Notes: generated from the sequence alone by a model not told the origin. A stretch of DNA of 64,000 nucleotides from Hyphomicrobium sp. (GCA_016793445.1 JAEUME010000005.1:310001-374000); one strand, 5' to 3'. Shown: positions 52,448 to 61,986, counted from the stretch's first letter. Made by a program: numbers and translations.

Positions 52448-53260
52448 TTGATCGAAAGCGACCAGGAGGTCTGGATCAGGTTTGGTGTCTTCGCCGCGGT
52501 GTTGGCGGCGCTGGCAGTGGCTGAGCGCATCTTCCCCAAGCGCCGCCGCAGCGAGCCTGTCCCCCGCCGTTGGTTCACCAACCTGTCGATCGTGGCGATC
52601 GACAGTGTGGTGGTGCGCGCCATGGCAGCACTTGCCGTGCCGGTGGCCGCTGTGGCGGCGGCGCATTTCGCCGAAATCCGCAGCTGGGGTCTGCTCAACG
52701 CGGTTGCGTGGCCAGCGTGGCTGGAATTCGTCATCGCGCTCGCCGTGCTCGATTTTGCAATCTGGCTGCAGCATCTGCTGTCGCACAAGGTTCCGGTGCT
52801 ATGGCGGCTGCATCAGGTCCACCACGCCGACCGCGACATCGATGTGACGACGGCGATCCGCTTTCACCCCGTTGAGATCGCGCTTTCGATGCTTTGGAAG
52901 ATTGCGTGGGTCTTCGCGCTGGGCCCATCCGCGCTTGCCGTGGTGGTGTTCGAAGTCATCCTCAATGGCTTTGCGATGTTCTCGCATGCAAATATCGCGT
53001 TGCCGGCGGGCGCCGACCGGATCTTACGCGCGCTGATCGTGACGCCCGACATGCATCGCGTGCATCATTCGGTTCTGCGGCGCGAGCACGACAGCAATTA
53101 TGGCTTCAATCTTTCGGTTTGGGACCGCCTGTTCGGGACCTATACGGCGGAGCCTGAAAAGGGTCACGAAAACATGACGATAGGGCTGGTCACTTATCAG
53201 GACGACAAACCTTCGCGATTGCTCTGGAGCCTGACGCTGCCGTTCCGCGGCAGAAAGTGA
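52448..53260 (+). CDS. sterol desaturase / fatty acid hydroxylase family protein
   Basis: This 270-residue membrane protein of the di-iron hydroxylase family has several hydrophobic segments. The histidine motifs are HLLSHKVPVLWRLHQVHHAD (HxxxH and HxxHH types) and a later MHRVHHSVLRREHDSNYGFN. It ends with a cytoplasmic segment LFGTYTAEPEKGHENMTIGL. The start is taken as TTG at 52448 because AGGAG lies 9 bases upstream; a TTG at 52439 touches that site. The substrate could be a hopanoid, sterol-like lipid or fatty chain. Confidence 0.87.
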   Translation: MIESDQEVWIRFGVFAAVLAALAVAERIFPKRRRSEPVPRRWFTNLSIVAIDSVVVRAMAALAVPVAAVAAAHFAEIRSWGLLNAVAWPAWLEFVIALAVLDFAIWLQHLLSHKVPVLWRLHQVHHADRDIDVTTAIRFHPVEIALSMLWKIAWVFALGPSALAVVVFEVILNGFAMFSHANIALPAGADRILRALIVTPDMHRVHHSVLRREHDSNYGFNLSVWDRLFGTYTAEPEKGHENMTIGLVTYQDDKPSRLLWSLTLPFRGRK

Positions 53261-53332
53261 AGCGCTGGAGCCCCATTTTGGTCGCAGAACAAGGTAGGAT
53301 ATACCGAATCGGAGATTTTCAGGGACGGGTTG

Positions 53333-54829
53333 ATGCGGGCCGGAAGGTACATTCTGGCGATCTTGATGGTCACGACGGGCGCGGTGATTGCGCGGCCCGA
53401 TGACCTTCTGCCGCTGGCCTCCAAGATTGCTGCCCCGTTTACCGCGAAGGCAAAGTTCATCGCGGCGCCTGAGGCTGTCGCGACGGTGCCTGCGCCCGCG
53501 CGCGTGCAGCCGTCTCAGGATCACAATCTGCCAAACTTCGTCAACACGCAGCACGAACTGAATTTCCCCAGCACCACGCAAGAACAGCCCAAGCTGCCTG
53601 CCGCCAGCGATGCGCACGCTGTTGCGCCGGGCGCCGATAAGACGGATGCGGCGGCGGCTCAAGCCGGCATCGTTGCCCCAATCGAGCCGGTCACATCCAC
53701 GGGCAAGACACCGGCAGACACGAAGGCCGCGGCGTCCGACGCGCCCCCCAGTGATGTGGATCCGATCCAGGCGGCGCTCAACTCACGCGACGCGGGTGGT
53801 GGGCTGCAGCGTGTTGCGGAGGCCGCCGTTCCTGATCAGAACGAAGGCAAGGCGGGCGGTGCGCCCAAGCCGCTCGCGGCCAAGATGCTGTTTGGCAAAG
53901 TGAAGGGGCCCTCTCTGTTGCAGGCGCGCTCCATCGGCGCTTATTCGCGCGGTTGTCTGGCGGGTGGCGTGGCGTTGCCGGTGGATGGCCAGGCATGGCA
54001 AGCGATGCGGCTTTCGCGAAACCGGGTCTGGGGGCATCCCAGGCTGATCAAATTGATCGAGACTCTCGCTGTTGCGTCCCGTGAAAAGGGTGACTGGCCG
54101 GGCTTGCTCGTGGGCGACATTTCGCAGCCGCGCGGCGGCCCGATGCTCACGGGCCACGCAAGCCATCAGTTGGGGCTCGATGCCGACATCTGGTTGACGC
54201 CGATGCCCGATCGCAAGCTCTCGGGCAAGGAGCGGGAGAATATGTCGGCCACGTCGATGCTCGACAAGACGAGTCTCGCGGTCGATCCGAAGGTCTTTAC
54301 CGAGAGGCAGGTGCGGTTGATCAAGCGGGCGGCGTCCTTCCCGCAGGTCGAGCGCGTTTTGGTGCACCCCGCCATCAAGAAGGCCCTGTGTGAGGCGGCA
54401 GGCAGCGATCGTGGCTGGCTTGGCAAGGTGCGGCCCTATTACGGGCACTACTATCACATGCACATTCGTATCGGTTGCCCGTCCGATTCCGTTGGCTGCG
54501 TGCCGCAGCGGCCCACCACCGGGCAGGATGGTTGCGGCAAGGAGGTCGATGATTGGCTCGCTCTGCTTGCCCGTCCACCCAAGCCGCCTGTGCCGGGCGC
54601 CAAGAAGCCGCCCCCGAAGCTGCCGCTCATGCTCTCGCAGTTACCCCCAGACTGTAAGATGGTCCTGCAAAGCGGTGCGGACGGGATCAATATTCCGCCG
54701 GAAGCGCTGATTGAGCCGCCAAAGAAATCGGCGGCCCAGCAAACCGACGCCAAAGCGGCCAGCGTTGTCCTGAAGCCCGCAAAGGAGCGCAGGCCGCACG
54801 TGAAGCGCGAAGCCAAGGCGACGCATTGA
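53333..54829 (+). CDS. mepA: penicillin-insensitive murein endopeptidase
   Basis: This 498-residue protein has a signal peptide (MRAGRYILAILMVTTGAVIA) and a long proline/alanine-rich region (about residues 20-180). The M74 endopeptidase domain has HASHQLGLDADIWL and YYGHYYHMHIRIGCP, which supply the zinc-binding His and Asp residues; GCP and later cysteines fit the MepA disulfides. MepA cleaves D-Ala-meso-DAP crosslinks in peptidoglycan. The N-terminal extension is much longer than in E. coli MepA, and the basic C-terminus (KERRPHVKREAKATH) is also extra. Confidence 0.92.
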   Translation: MRAGRYILAILMVTTGAVIARPDDLLPLASKIAAPFTAKAKFIAAPEAVATVPAPARVQPSQDHNLPNFVNTQHELNFPSTTQEQPKLPAASDAHAVAPGADKTDAAAAQAGIVAPIEPVTSTGKTPADTKAAASDAPPSDVDPIQAALNSRDAGGGLQRVAEAAVPDQNEGKAGGAPKPLAAKMLFGKVKGPSLLQARSIGAYSRGCLAGGVALPVDGQAWQAMRLSRNRVWGHPRLIKLIETLAVASREKGDWPGLLVGDISQPRGGPMLTGHASHQLGLDADIWLTPMPDRKLSGKERENMSATSMLDKTSLAVDPKVFTERQVRLIKRAASFPQVERVLVHPAIKKALCEAAGSDRGWLGKVRPYYGHYYHMHIRIGCPSDSVGCVPQRPTTGQDGCGKEVDDWLALLARPPKPPVPGAKKPPPKLPLMLSQLPPDCKMVLQSGADGINIPPEALIEPPKKSAAQQTDAKAASVVLKPAKERRPHVKREAKATH

Positions 54830-54856
54830 GCCTCAGCATTCGCGCGGGCTCACGCT

Positions 54857-55510
54857 CTACCCCACCTTTTGCGGCAGAGGGCAGGTGATGCCTGTTCCGC
54901 CGAGCCCGCAGTAGCCGCCGGGAACCTTGGCGAGATACTGCTGATGATAATCTTCCGCGAAGTAGAAGGCTGGGGCGGGTGCGATCTCGGTCGTGATCGT
55001 CCCATGTCCTGCTTTGGCCAGAGCGGCCGCATACATGTCACGCGACGCCTGAGCCGCTTTCAACTGCGCGTCCGCCGTCGTGTAGATGGCCGAGCGGTAC
55101 TGCGTGCCGATGTCGTTGCCCTGGCGATAGCCTTGCGTGGGATCGTGCGACTCCCAGAACGTCTTGAGCAGCGCCTCGAACGCAATCTTCGCCGGATCGT
55201 AGACGACCAGCACCGACTCGGTATGGCCAGTCCTGCCCGTGCAGACCTCCTCGTAGGTCGGATTGGGCGTGGAGCCGCCCTGGTAGCCAACGGCCGTGAC
55301 CCAGATGCCGTCTCCCCGCGTCCAGAAAGCGCGCTCCGCCCCCCAGAAACAACCCAGTGCGAAATAGACCTGTTCGAAGCCCGCCGGGTATGGGGGTTTC
55401 AACGGACGATGAAGTACGAAATGCTCCGCCGCCGTGGGCAGCGGCGTGGTGCGGCCGGGCAAAGCCTCGGCAGGCGTTGGCATCGCGGGGGACCGGCTGG
55501 AAAACAACAT
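54857..55510 (-). CDS. msrA: peptide-methionine (S)-S-oxide reductase
   Basis: This 217-residue enzyme repairs oxidised methionine. The catalytic motif is GCFWGAER (Cys54), followed by [40 protein letters not shown] and [20 protein letters not shown]. Resolving cysteines are probably in GGYCGLGG and ITCPLP near the C-terminus. The ATG at 55510 has AGGAA about 10 bases upstream. The gene converges on mepA, 27 bases apart. Confidence 0.96.
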   Translation of the reverse strand: MLFSSRSPAMPTPAEALPGRTTPLPTAAEHFVLHRPLKPPYPAGFEQVYFALGCFWGAERAFWTRGDGIWVTAVGYQGGSTPNPTYEEVCTGRTGHTESVLVVYDPAKIAFEALLKTFWESHDPTQGYRQGNDIGTQYRSAIYTTADAQLKAAQASRDMYAAALAKAGHGTITTEIAPAPAFYFAEDYHQQYLAKVPGGYCGLGGTGITCPLPQKVG

Positions 55511-55677
55511 AGCTGAAGGTTCCTGCTGTGATTCAAGGGCTTGTCTCGTACCTGAATTACGTGCCAGGGGGCTTGAAGTTACACGCAAAAGCCGCTGTCT
55601 TGTTCAAAAGTTCGTGCATAGTGGCGCAACCGGCGGGTCGGGTACCTGAAACACCGTCAGCCGCAAAATGAACGATT

Positions 55678-56562
55678 ATGCGCAAAGCGGGGCAAGAGCA
55701 CGCGATGGCTGGCGAAACGGGCAGCATGGAAATTTCGCAGCCGGAGATCGGCGCCGCATCGGCAGACGAGCTTCGTGCGCAGGCGCCGCGCGGCCGGGCC
55801 CGCGTGCTGGCCACCCGGCTTGCCGCGCAAGCCCAGCAGCGCCGCGACCGCACCGATTACGGCGTGAGCGCACTGCGCCAGACGTTCTTCGCCTTGTGTC
55901 TGCTGGCGCTGATGCCCTTTGCCATCGGATTGGCCGTCATGATCGGGCGTCGCGCCGGCGATGGGCTTTGGTACGACCTTCCCGCGCTCGCCGTGCTTGC
56001 GGTGGGGCTGGGCGCGGTGATGACGATGCTCACACTCGAACTGCTCTTTTGCGTGCGCTCCCGCCTGGTGCTCGGCAAGATGGCTGTGCGGTTCACGCTG
56101 CCGAAGAATGGCGCGGCCGTGCCGCTGTGGAGCTATGCCAGTCACGACATTCCCTATCACACGATCAGAGGCGTGGAGCTGCGCCGGGAAGTGTTCGGCG
56201 GCAAAATCGCGCCCGTACTGCTGCGCGGGCTCGTCATCAAAACCAAGGACAATAAGGAGATCGTCGCCGGGCACACCCAGGAGGGGTTTGACGATCCCGC
56301 CTTTCCGTATGCAATTATTGGCGAGCAGATCGCCGCGCGCGCGGCTGTCCCTTTTGTGGATCAGCGCACGATCTGGCTGCGCAGCCGCGCCGATCGCGCG
56401 CTGGAGTATATTTCGCAGTACGATACGGAGACCTACATTCTCGATCCGGCGGAGGCAGAGCGGCTCAACACCGCGCATCGCAGGATCATGCTTGGGCTGT
56501 GCAGTGCGCTGGCGGCAATCGTTCTGCTTGGGCTTCTGGCAGAACTTGCGGGACGATCCTAG
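55678..56562 (+). CDS. hypothetical membrane protein with PH-like middle domain
   Basis: This 294-residue protein has an arginine/alanine-rich N-terminus and two membrane helices (FFALCLLALMPFAIGLAVMI and LAVLAVGLGAVMTMLTLELL). The beta-rich domain that follows (YHTIRGVELRREVFGGKIAP, LLRGLVIKTKDNKEIVAG) is similar in outline to bacterial PH domains. A C-terminal helix (CSALAAIVLLGLLAELAG) closes the protein. An alternative ATG at 55705 is possible. No function is known. It is divergent from msrA. Confidence 0.65.
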   Translation: MRKAGQEHAMAGETGSMEISQPEIGAASADELRAQAPRGRARVLATRLAAQAQQRRDRTDYGVSALRQTFFALCLLALMPFAIGLAVMIGRRAGDGLWYDLPALAVLAVGLGAVMTMLTLELLFCVRSRLVLGKMAVRFTLPKNGAAVPLWSYASHDIPYHTIRGVELRREVFGGKIAPVLLRGLVIKTKDNKEIVAGHTQEGFDDPAFPYAIIGEQIAARAAVPFVDQRTIWLRSRADRALEYISQYDTETYILDPAEAERLNTAHRRIMLGLCSALAAIVLLGLLAELAGRS

Positions 56563-56587
56563 AGTGCGTGCGCTACCCTCACCGGAG

Positions 56588-57064
56588 TCAATTGACGAAA
56601 ACGCGGACCTTGTGACGGCGGCGGGAGGCGTAGCCGCAAATCGCGCTGATCAGAAGAAACACGATGAAGGTCGGCATTGCGAACAGCGCGGCGCCCCAGT
56701 TGTTCCAGGCTGAGTCGCCTAGCGTCTGGGCGACACCGGACCGCACGGCGGCGAGCACGGAGGGCGCCAGCTGGGAAAGATGGCCGCTGAGCGAGGTGAA
56801 GCCGGAACCGGGCCGGGAGAAATCCGCCACCAGCGCAATGACGGCGATAAGCGCCGCAACGCCGGCGAGAAACCGCAGCATGGCGCGGGGCCGTGTCTCC
56901 TGGCCGGTGAGGCCGACCACCAGGGCGGCGAGGAGGGCGCCGGCGCAGACCTGTATGAGCCAGGAATCGGTCACAAAGCCTTCGCTACGCCACTCCCAGA
57001 GCGCAGCAAGCCCGGCGGCGACGGCGATGAAGGCCAGAAACTTGAGAAAGCGTTGCGCGGTCAT
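56588..57064 (-). CDS. hypothetical membrane protein
   Basis: This 158-residue protein has four hydrophobic segments (FLKFLAFIAVAAGLAALWEW, CAGALLAALVVGLTG, LRFLAGVAALIAVIALVADF, FAMPTFIVFLLISAICGYAS) and a short basic tail (RRRHKVRVFVN). It converges on the preceding gene with 25 bases between them. No family was recognised. Confidence 0.6.
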   Translation of the reverse strand: MTAQRFLKFLAFIAVAAGLAALWEWRSEGFVTDSWLIQVCAGALLAALVVGLTGQETRPRAMLRFLAGVAALIAVIALVADFSRPGSGFTSLSGHLSQLAPSVLAAVRSGVAQTLGDSAWNNWGAALFAMPTFIVFLLISAICGYASRRRHKVRVFVN

Positions 57065-57233
57065 GGTGGCTCGTGATCATTTGAAATCGACGCCATACTC
57101 TCACCGGAACAGGCCACCATTGCGGCGTATTAGCCCAGTCCGTCAAGGGCTCGCCGCCCGGGTGGTGGGGATGGCGGTCAAGTGGTTGCGCTTGAGCCCG
57201 GCCTGGGTATAGTGCGCGCCGTTCCCTTCATCA

Positions 57234-57323
57234 GGAGAGATGGCCGAGTGGTTGAAGGCGCACGCCTGGAACGCGTGTAGGCTCGTAAGGGTCTCGTGGG
57301 TTCGAATCCCACTCTCTCCGCCA
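57234..57323 (+). tRNA. tRNA-Ser (anticodon GGA)
   Basis: The acceptor stem GGAGAGA pairs with TCTCTCC. The D-arm is GGCCGAGTGGTTGAAGGC, the anticodon stem CACGC/GCGTG holds loop CTGGAAC (anticodon GGA), and the long variable arm (AGGCTCGTAAGGGTCTC) is of the serine type. The T-arm has GGGTTCGAATCCC. The CCA end is encoded. The gene lies 41 bases before a region with a recombinase relic. Confidence 0.97.
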
Positions 57324-57547
57324 CAACATATTGATTTTAAACGCTTTTTCGTGATTCTGGGCGAGATCCGAACTCTGTCCGTAATTCCCGCGAGTTACAC
57401 CGGCCCGAACAGTGCGGCCCGACGCAGAGACCACTTTGGTGCCGGTTTGGTGGTGCTGCGCCAGCCAAAGTCTCCTATCAAGTTTCGAGTGGTACCGTTG
57501 TCGGCGTCCGAGCGCCGGACTTCCGTGGATGGCTGTGCCGGAAATAG

Positions 57548-57700
57548 TTACGCGCCGTCGAGGATGGCAGCTAATTCGCGGGGCTGGCGTCCCTGGATAA
57601 TCGCATTGGTGATTTCCGGTGCGAGGAATCAAGCGTAGCACGCGGGTGAAGTGGGATCGGCTCAGCCCAGCCTCGTCGGGTCGTTGCGATGTGACAGATA
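57548..57700 (-). pseudogene. C-terminal relic of a serine recombinase, frameshifted
   Basis: On the minus strand GLSRSHFTRVLRLIPR is followed, after a one-base shift near 57613, by PEITNAIIQGRQPRELAAIL, then DGA and a stop codon at 57548. This pair of segments is the familiar C-terminal end of large site-specific serine recombinases of island type. Nothing convincing of the catalytic N-terminus remains. The rest of the 515-base gap (57324-57838) holds no recognisable gene. The relic sits beside tRNA-Ser, a common site for mobile DNA. Confidence 0.7.
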
Positions 57701-57838
57701 AGCTGCGTTCGATGCGGAGCGGCGGCTCCGCTTGATGAGAGACTGGCTGATGCGGCGTGCGCACGCCCGTTTTGTTGGCATGGGTCGGTGACATGAGTTC
57801 GCCGCCACCAGACCGCCCTGATCGCTCAGTGCGCCGGC

Positions 57839-59845
57839 TCAGGCGGCTTCGGGGAGCCAGATCGTGAAGGTGGTGCCTTTGCCGGGCTCGCTTTCGACCG
57901 AGATCGTGCCACCCTGTCGCGCGACCAGTTCCCGGCTTATGGACAAGCCCAGTCCGGTGCCGCTCCGTTGTTTGGTGGTGAAGAACGCGTCGAAGATGCG
58001 CGCCTTCACGTCCTCGCTCATGCCGATGCCGGTATCGGTCACGTCGATCGCAACGCCGGCGCACCCCTCGCGATCCTCGTCACGCGTTCGCAAGATCAGG
58101 CGTCCGCCGTCGGGCATGGCATGGATGGCGTTGATCATCAAATTGACCAGCACCTGTTGCAGGGCCGTTCGGTTCATGAGCACGGTGCGCCGTGCGCCGC
58201 CCTCGCGCACGACGTCGATGCTGGCGTTGTTCAGGAGGTGCCGGATCAGCGGCAGGCAATCCGCGATGACGTCATCCGCCGCATGGCGCTCGACATAGCC
58301 CGCGTATTCCTCGGGCTTGGCGAACTGCAGCAGGCGCATGACGATCTGGCTCATGCGCTGGATCTGCTCGTCGAGCAGACGGAACTCGGCTTCAGCTAAC
58401 GCCGCCTTGCTGCCCATGAGTGCGCGCACGACCTCCAGGTTTCCTTGCATCACCGCGATCGGATTGTTGATCTCATGGGCAACGCCCGCGGTGATTTCGC
58501 CGATCGTCGCCAACTTCTCCGACATCACGAGCTGTCGCATCGTCGCCTCGAGCTGGCGGTTGGCGGCCTCAAGCTCGTGCGTGCGCTCTGCCACACGGGT
58601 GTTCAGATCCTCATTCCAGCCGCGGAGCTGACGATCGCGCTGCTGTAGCAGATCGAGCAGACGATCGAGTTGCGTCGCGACGCGGCCAATTTCGTCGCCG
58701 GTCGTGACGGCTCCGGTCCGCGCGTCGAAATCACCGGCCTCGACGCGGCCGATCGCCTTCGTCATGCGTTCCAGTGGCTGGAAGATGGCCCCCGCCCAAC
58801 GCAGGAAGATCGGAATGCTCAAAGCGGCAACGGCGAGAAAAGCGGCGGCGATAATAAGGAGCGTTCTCTGCCGGTCCTCGACGAAGGGCGCCTCCAGAAA
58901 GCCAGCGTAGAGCATGCCGACGCGTTTCCCGAAGCTATCCGTGATCGGCTCGTAGGCCGAGATGAACCAGTCGTTGACGACGAAGGCCCGGTCGCGCCAG
59001 GTCTCGCCCCGGTCGAGCACGGCAGAGCGGACCGATGCAGATGCGCGTGTTCCCACGGCGCGCAACCCTTCAAACAGGCGCACGTTCGTGCTGATGCGCA
59101 CGTCGTCGAGGAAGATCGTGGCGGTGCCCCGGCTGCCTTCGGGCAGGCTGCCCTCGCGATAAACGAGTTCATTGATGGTGTCGATGAAGTCGAGGTTGTT
59201 GTTGAGGAGCTGCCCAGCGACCAGAACCCCCCGGTGTCCGCCGGCCAACGTTACCGGCGTCGCCGCGTGCACAACCAGCCCGCGTGTTTCCTCACTGCGA
59301 TCCGTTGCGACGGCATTGGGCGTCGCCACGAGTTTGAGACGCGCGCGCTGCACCAGATCCGGTCCGAACACGGCGAGATCATCGCTGTCGAAGACATCGA
59401 TCGATGCGAGCGGCCTATCCTTCCGTGCCGCAGTCACGACCGGCCAGTCTACCATCGGCGAACCCGTCAAGGGACGGGCCGACGCGATCGGCCGAAGGTT
59501 GTCATCCATAAGGTAGAGAAAGTCGAAGCCGAGGGCCGTGAGGGTTTCCTCGAGAAGACCGTCGAGCGGTGTGCCGGACTGTTCAGCATCACGGAAGCGA
59601 GTCGACGCCGCGAATGCGGCAGCCTTCTCCTGGGTCGTGGCCAGGATGCGGGCCAGATACTGGTGCGCGATGGTAAGGTCGCCGCTCGCCTTGGAGACCA
59701 GGGCCGCGTTGAGGTTCGCGTTCCATCGATAGGTGGCGATGCCGAGCAACAGCGGCATCGCTACCAGGGTCGGGAAGAGCGCTATGGCCAGCAGGCGGAA
59801 GCGGACGGATGGCCGTATGGCGTGCTGTTCGGTGGTGTTGGACAT
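57839..59845 (-). CDS. sensor histidine kinase with periplasmic Cache-type domain and HAMP
   Basis: This 668-residue kinase has an N-terminal membrane helix (LLAIALFPTLVAMPLLLGIA). A periplasmic sensor region of about 270 residues follows, then a second helix (LIIAAAFLAVAALSIPIF) and a HAMP segment (LERMTKAIGRVEAGDFDART). The dimerisation helix has the phosphorylated His in VAHEINNPIAVMQGN, and the ATPase domain has NLMINAIHAMPDGG, DTGIGMSED and GTGLGLSISRELV. It is the last gene in a minus-strand module with the OFA transporter and the NtrC-type regulator, so it probably phosphorylates that regulator in response to an external small molecule. Confidence 0.92.
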   Translation of the reverse strand: MSNTTEQHAIRPSVRFRLLAIALFPTLVAMPLLLGIATYRWNANLNAALVSKASGDLTIAHQYLARILATTQEKAAAFAASTRFRDAEQSGTPLDGLLEETLTALGFDFLYLMDDNLRPIASARPLTGSPMVDWPVVTAARKDRPLASIDVFDSDDLAVFGPDLVQRARLKLVATPNAVATDRSEETRGLVVHAATPVTLAGGHRGVLVAGQLLNNNLDFIDTINELVYREGSLPEGSRGTATIFLDDVRISTNVRLFEGLRAVGTRASASVRSAVLDRGETWRDRAFVVNDWFISAYEPITDSFGKRVGMLYAGFLEAPFVEDRQRTLLIIAAAFLAVAALSIPIFLRWAGAIFQPLERMTKAIGRVEAGDFDARTGAVTTGDEIGRVATQLDRLLDLLQQRDRQLRGWNEDLNTRVAERTHELEAANRQLEATMRQLVMSEKLATIGEITAGVAHEINNPIAVMQGNLEVVRALMGSKAALAEAEFRLLDEQIQRMSQIVMRLLQFAKPEEYAGYVERHAADDVIADCLPLIRHLLNNASIDVVREGGARRTVLMNRTALQQVLVNLMINAIHAMPDGGRLILRTRDEDREGCAGVAIDVTDTGIGMSEDVKARIFDAFFTTKQRSGTGLGLSISRELVARQGGTISVESEPGKGTTFTIWLPEAA

Positions 59846-60108
59846 GGCAAGCTGCCGGTTCGAAGCAAACGTCGTGCTGCATTCTCAGTCTCGCCCCTAT
59901 CCGGTCAATAGCGGCCGTTCATCGCCGAGCCGGCTTCCACGGACCCTGGCTGGGATTGCGCCGTCAGAACTTCGCGGCGGCGACCCTGATCGCTGCTGCA
60001 TTGCGGGATCGCAGCTTGAGCCATGCTGTCACCGCTCCGAGGCTGGAGCCAAGGGTGGGGGGCGGCCCGATGGGCCACCCCCATTTGCCTTGCGGCCTGC
60101 GATGACGC

Positions 60109-61812
60109 CTAGAACAAGGTCAGCGTTTTGACGAACGTGTTCCAGATGCCCCACGCGAGCGGCACGCCGACGAGCATCCACAGCAACGCGCCCTTGGCAT
60201 CGAGACCGCCCTTGCCGATCCCGAACGAGCCGGTCGCAGTCGTCGCGCTCGGCGATTGAGAGAGCTTAGCCCGCTCCGCCGCGACGTCCTTATCGCTCAT
60301 GTGCCACTTCGGATTGACCGGCCGCACGAGCAGGTTGGCGATGAACCCGATCACGAGGAGACCGGCCAGGATGTAGAAAATAGCGCCGTAGATCTGGTCC
60401 GGCGGTACGCCGGCTGCGGCCCGCGTGTCGTGCAGGTAGTTGACGATCACCGGTCCGAGTACGCCGGCCGTCGACCACGCGGTAAGCAGCCGTCCGTGGA
60501 TGGCGCCTACGAACTGCGTGCCGAAAATGTCGGCCAGGTACGCCGGGATGGTGGAGAAGCCACCGCCATACGTCGAGGCGATGACGCAAAACGCCAGCAC
60601 GAACACGGCCAGCCATTTGCCTTCGGCAGCGAAGGCCGCCAGCAGGTAAAGCGCGATTCCAGAAACGAAAAACAGGAAGTATGTGTACTTGCGTCCGAGA
60701 AGGTCGGAGCCCGAGGCCCAGGCGAAACGTCCGAAGATGTTGAACAGCGAAATGAGACCGACGAAGCCCGCCGCGACCGCTGCGGCGGCGCTGGCCAAGG
60801 CGCCATTCGTCATCATCTCGCTGTAGCCCACCCCCGGCTCGCCGACCAGCAAGCCACCGAACGTCTCCTGCAGCATGGGCGATGCCGCGCCGATGATGCC
60901 GATGGTGGCCGAGACGTTCATGCACAGCATCAGCCACAACAGCCAGAACTGCGGTGTCTTGTGTGCGTTGTTGAGGTGCACGTGCTTCGACGTGATCATG
61001 GCGTTGGTTGTGGCGGGCGGTGTCCAGCCTTCCGGCTTCCAGCCGTTCGGCGGAACGCGGTAGCCGAACGTGCCCATCAGCATGAATATGACGTAGATCG
61101 CGGCCATGGCGACGAACGTCGCGGCGACGCCCGGATCGCTGTTCGTCTTGAAAGTATTCATCAGGAGCGTGCCGAGTGGCGAGCCGAGCATGGCGCCGCC
61201 GCCGAAGCCCATGATCGCCATGCCGGTGGCCATCCCGCGCCGATCGGGGAACCATTTGATCAGCGTCGACACTGGCGAGATGTAGCCGAGCCCGAGGCCA
61301 ATGCCCCCGATGATGCCGGAGCCGAGCCACAGCATCCACAGTTGGTGCAGGTGGATGCCGAGCGCCGAGAACAGCAAGCCGCCGCACCAGCACAGGGTCG
61401 CGACGAGCCCTGCCTTGCGGGGGCCCGCCCGTTCCAGCCAGGCGCCAAAGATCGCGGCGGAGACACCGAGCATCACGAAGAAGAACGTATACATCCAGCC
61501 GAGGTCGAACTGGCTCCAGTTGCAGTCCGTGGCCGTCAAGGCCCTCAGAGTGCCGAGCGCCTTCTCGCTGAACGTGGTTGCGCCGGCCGAGCAACTCGGC
61601 AGCGCTTTGCCATCGGCTCCGACGAGCGCCCCTTCCAGGGGTTTCCAAAACACGGAAAAGCCGTAGGCCATGCCGATGCACAGGTGGATGCAGAGCGCGG
61701 CCGGTGGAACGTGCCAACGATTGAAGCCGGCTCCGGCGACGATTCTTTCGCGGTCGAGCAGACCGGTCGTGGTGCGTGCGGACAAACCAGGATTTGATAC
61801 TGTCACAGTCAT
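60109..61812 (-). CDS. OFA-family (oxalate/formate antiporter-like) MFS transporter
   Basis: This 567-residue transporter has 12 or more hydrophobic segments. The OFA-type features are an N-terminal RWHVPPAALCIHLCIGMAYG, a periplasmic insertion after the first helix, and GLGLGYISPVSTLIKWFPDR followed by RGMATG. The C-terminal half has FGRFAWASGSDLLGRKYTYF and GGGFSTIPAYLADIFGTQFV. A sigma-54 promoter with upstream palindromes lies 100-210 bases before its start, so it is probably switched on by the regulator encoded just upstream. Oxalate, formate or another carboxylate is the likely cargo by family; the true substrate is open. Confidence 0.9.
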   Translation of the reverse strand: MTVTVSNPGLSARTTTGLLDRERIVAGAGFNRWHVPPAALCIHLCIGMAYGFSVFWKPLEGALVGADGKALPSCSAGATTFSEKALGTLRALTATDCNWSQFDLGWMYTFFFVMLGVSAAIFGAWLERAGPRKAGLVATLCWCGGLLFSALGIHLHQLWMLWLGSGIIGGIGLGLGYISPVSTLIKWFPDRRGMATGMAIMGFGGGAMLGSPLGTLLMNTFKTNSDPGVAATFVAMAAIYVIFMLMGTFGYRVPPNGWKPEGWTPPATTNAMITSKHVHLNNAHKTPQFWLLWLMLCMNVSATIGIIGAASPMLQETFGGLLVGEPGVGYSEMMTNGALASAAAAVAAGFVGLISLFNIFGRFAWASGSDLLGRKYTYFLFFVSGIALYLLAAFAAEGKWLAVFVLAFCVIASTYGGGFSTIPAYLADIFGTQFVGAIHGRLLTAWSTAGVLGPVIVNYLHDTRAAAGVPPDQIYGAIFYILAGLLVIGFIANLLVRPVNPKWHMSDKDVAAERAKLSQSPSATTATGSFGIGKGGLDAKGALLWMLVGVPLAWGIWNTFVKTLTLF

Positions 61813-61831
61813 GCCTTCTCCCTATTGGTCG

Positions 61832-61849
61832 CGAACACGTGCGTGTTCG
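61832..61849 (-). promoter_or_regulatory. palindrome in the transporter leader
   Basis: CGAACACG and CGTGTTCG form a perfect 8-bp inverted repeat with a 2-base spacer. It lies between the predicted sigma-54 transcript start and the transporter ATG, 20 bases from the start codon. It may be an operator or an mRNA hairpin near the ribosome site. Confidence 0.6.
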
Positions 61850-61917
61850 GCTGCGCCATAGAGGTCGGCTCGTCTTCGAAAACGGATGCGCGAGCCTTCT
61901 GCCTCTGCGAAGCCCAT

Positions 61918-61934
61918 AGCAACTGTCGGGCCAA
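61918..61934 (-). promoter_or_regulatory. sigma-54 promoter of the OFA transporter gene
   Basis: Read on the minus strand the site is TTGGCCCG, 4 bases, TTGCT. It matches the -24/-12 consensus TTGGCACG-N4-TTGCW at all but one position, with the essential GG and GC dinucleotides 10 bases apart. The transcript would start about 61907, giving a leader of about 95 bases to the ATG at 61812. The regulator encoded upstream has the GAFTGA motif needed to activate sigma-54. Confidence 0.85.
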
Positions 61935-61986
61935 TTTCGATCGATAGGGATTTCAATGCGTTACGGGTATACGCCCGCGGCATGAT

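Noticed and set aside
57231..58064. Long minus-strand frame across tRNA-Ser and the kinase 3' end
   Set aside because: It is antisense to the tRNA and out of frame with the kinase; only the short recombinase-like pieces in the middle are meaningful.
59864..59879. Second sigma-54-like site (CAGCACG-N4-TTGCT) before the histidine kinase gene
   Set aside because: The essential GG is AG, and the transcript would start only about 9 bases before the start codon, leaving no room for a ribosome site.
60256..61797. Plus-strand frame of 513 codons opposite the OFA transporter
   Set aside because: It is the antisense of a membrane protein gene with no domain of its own.
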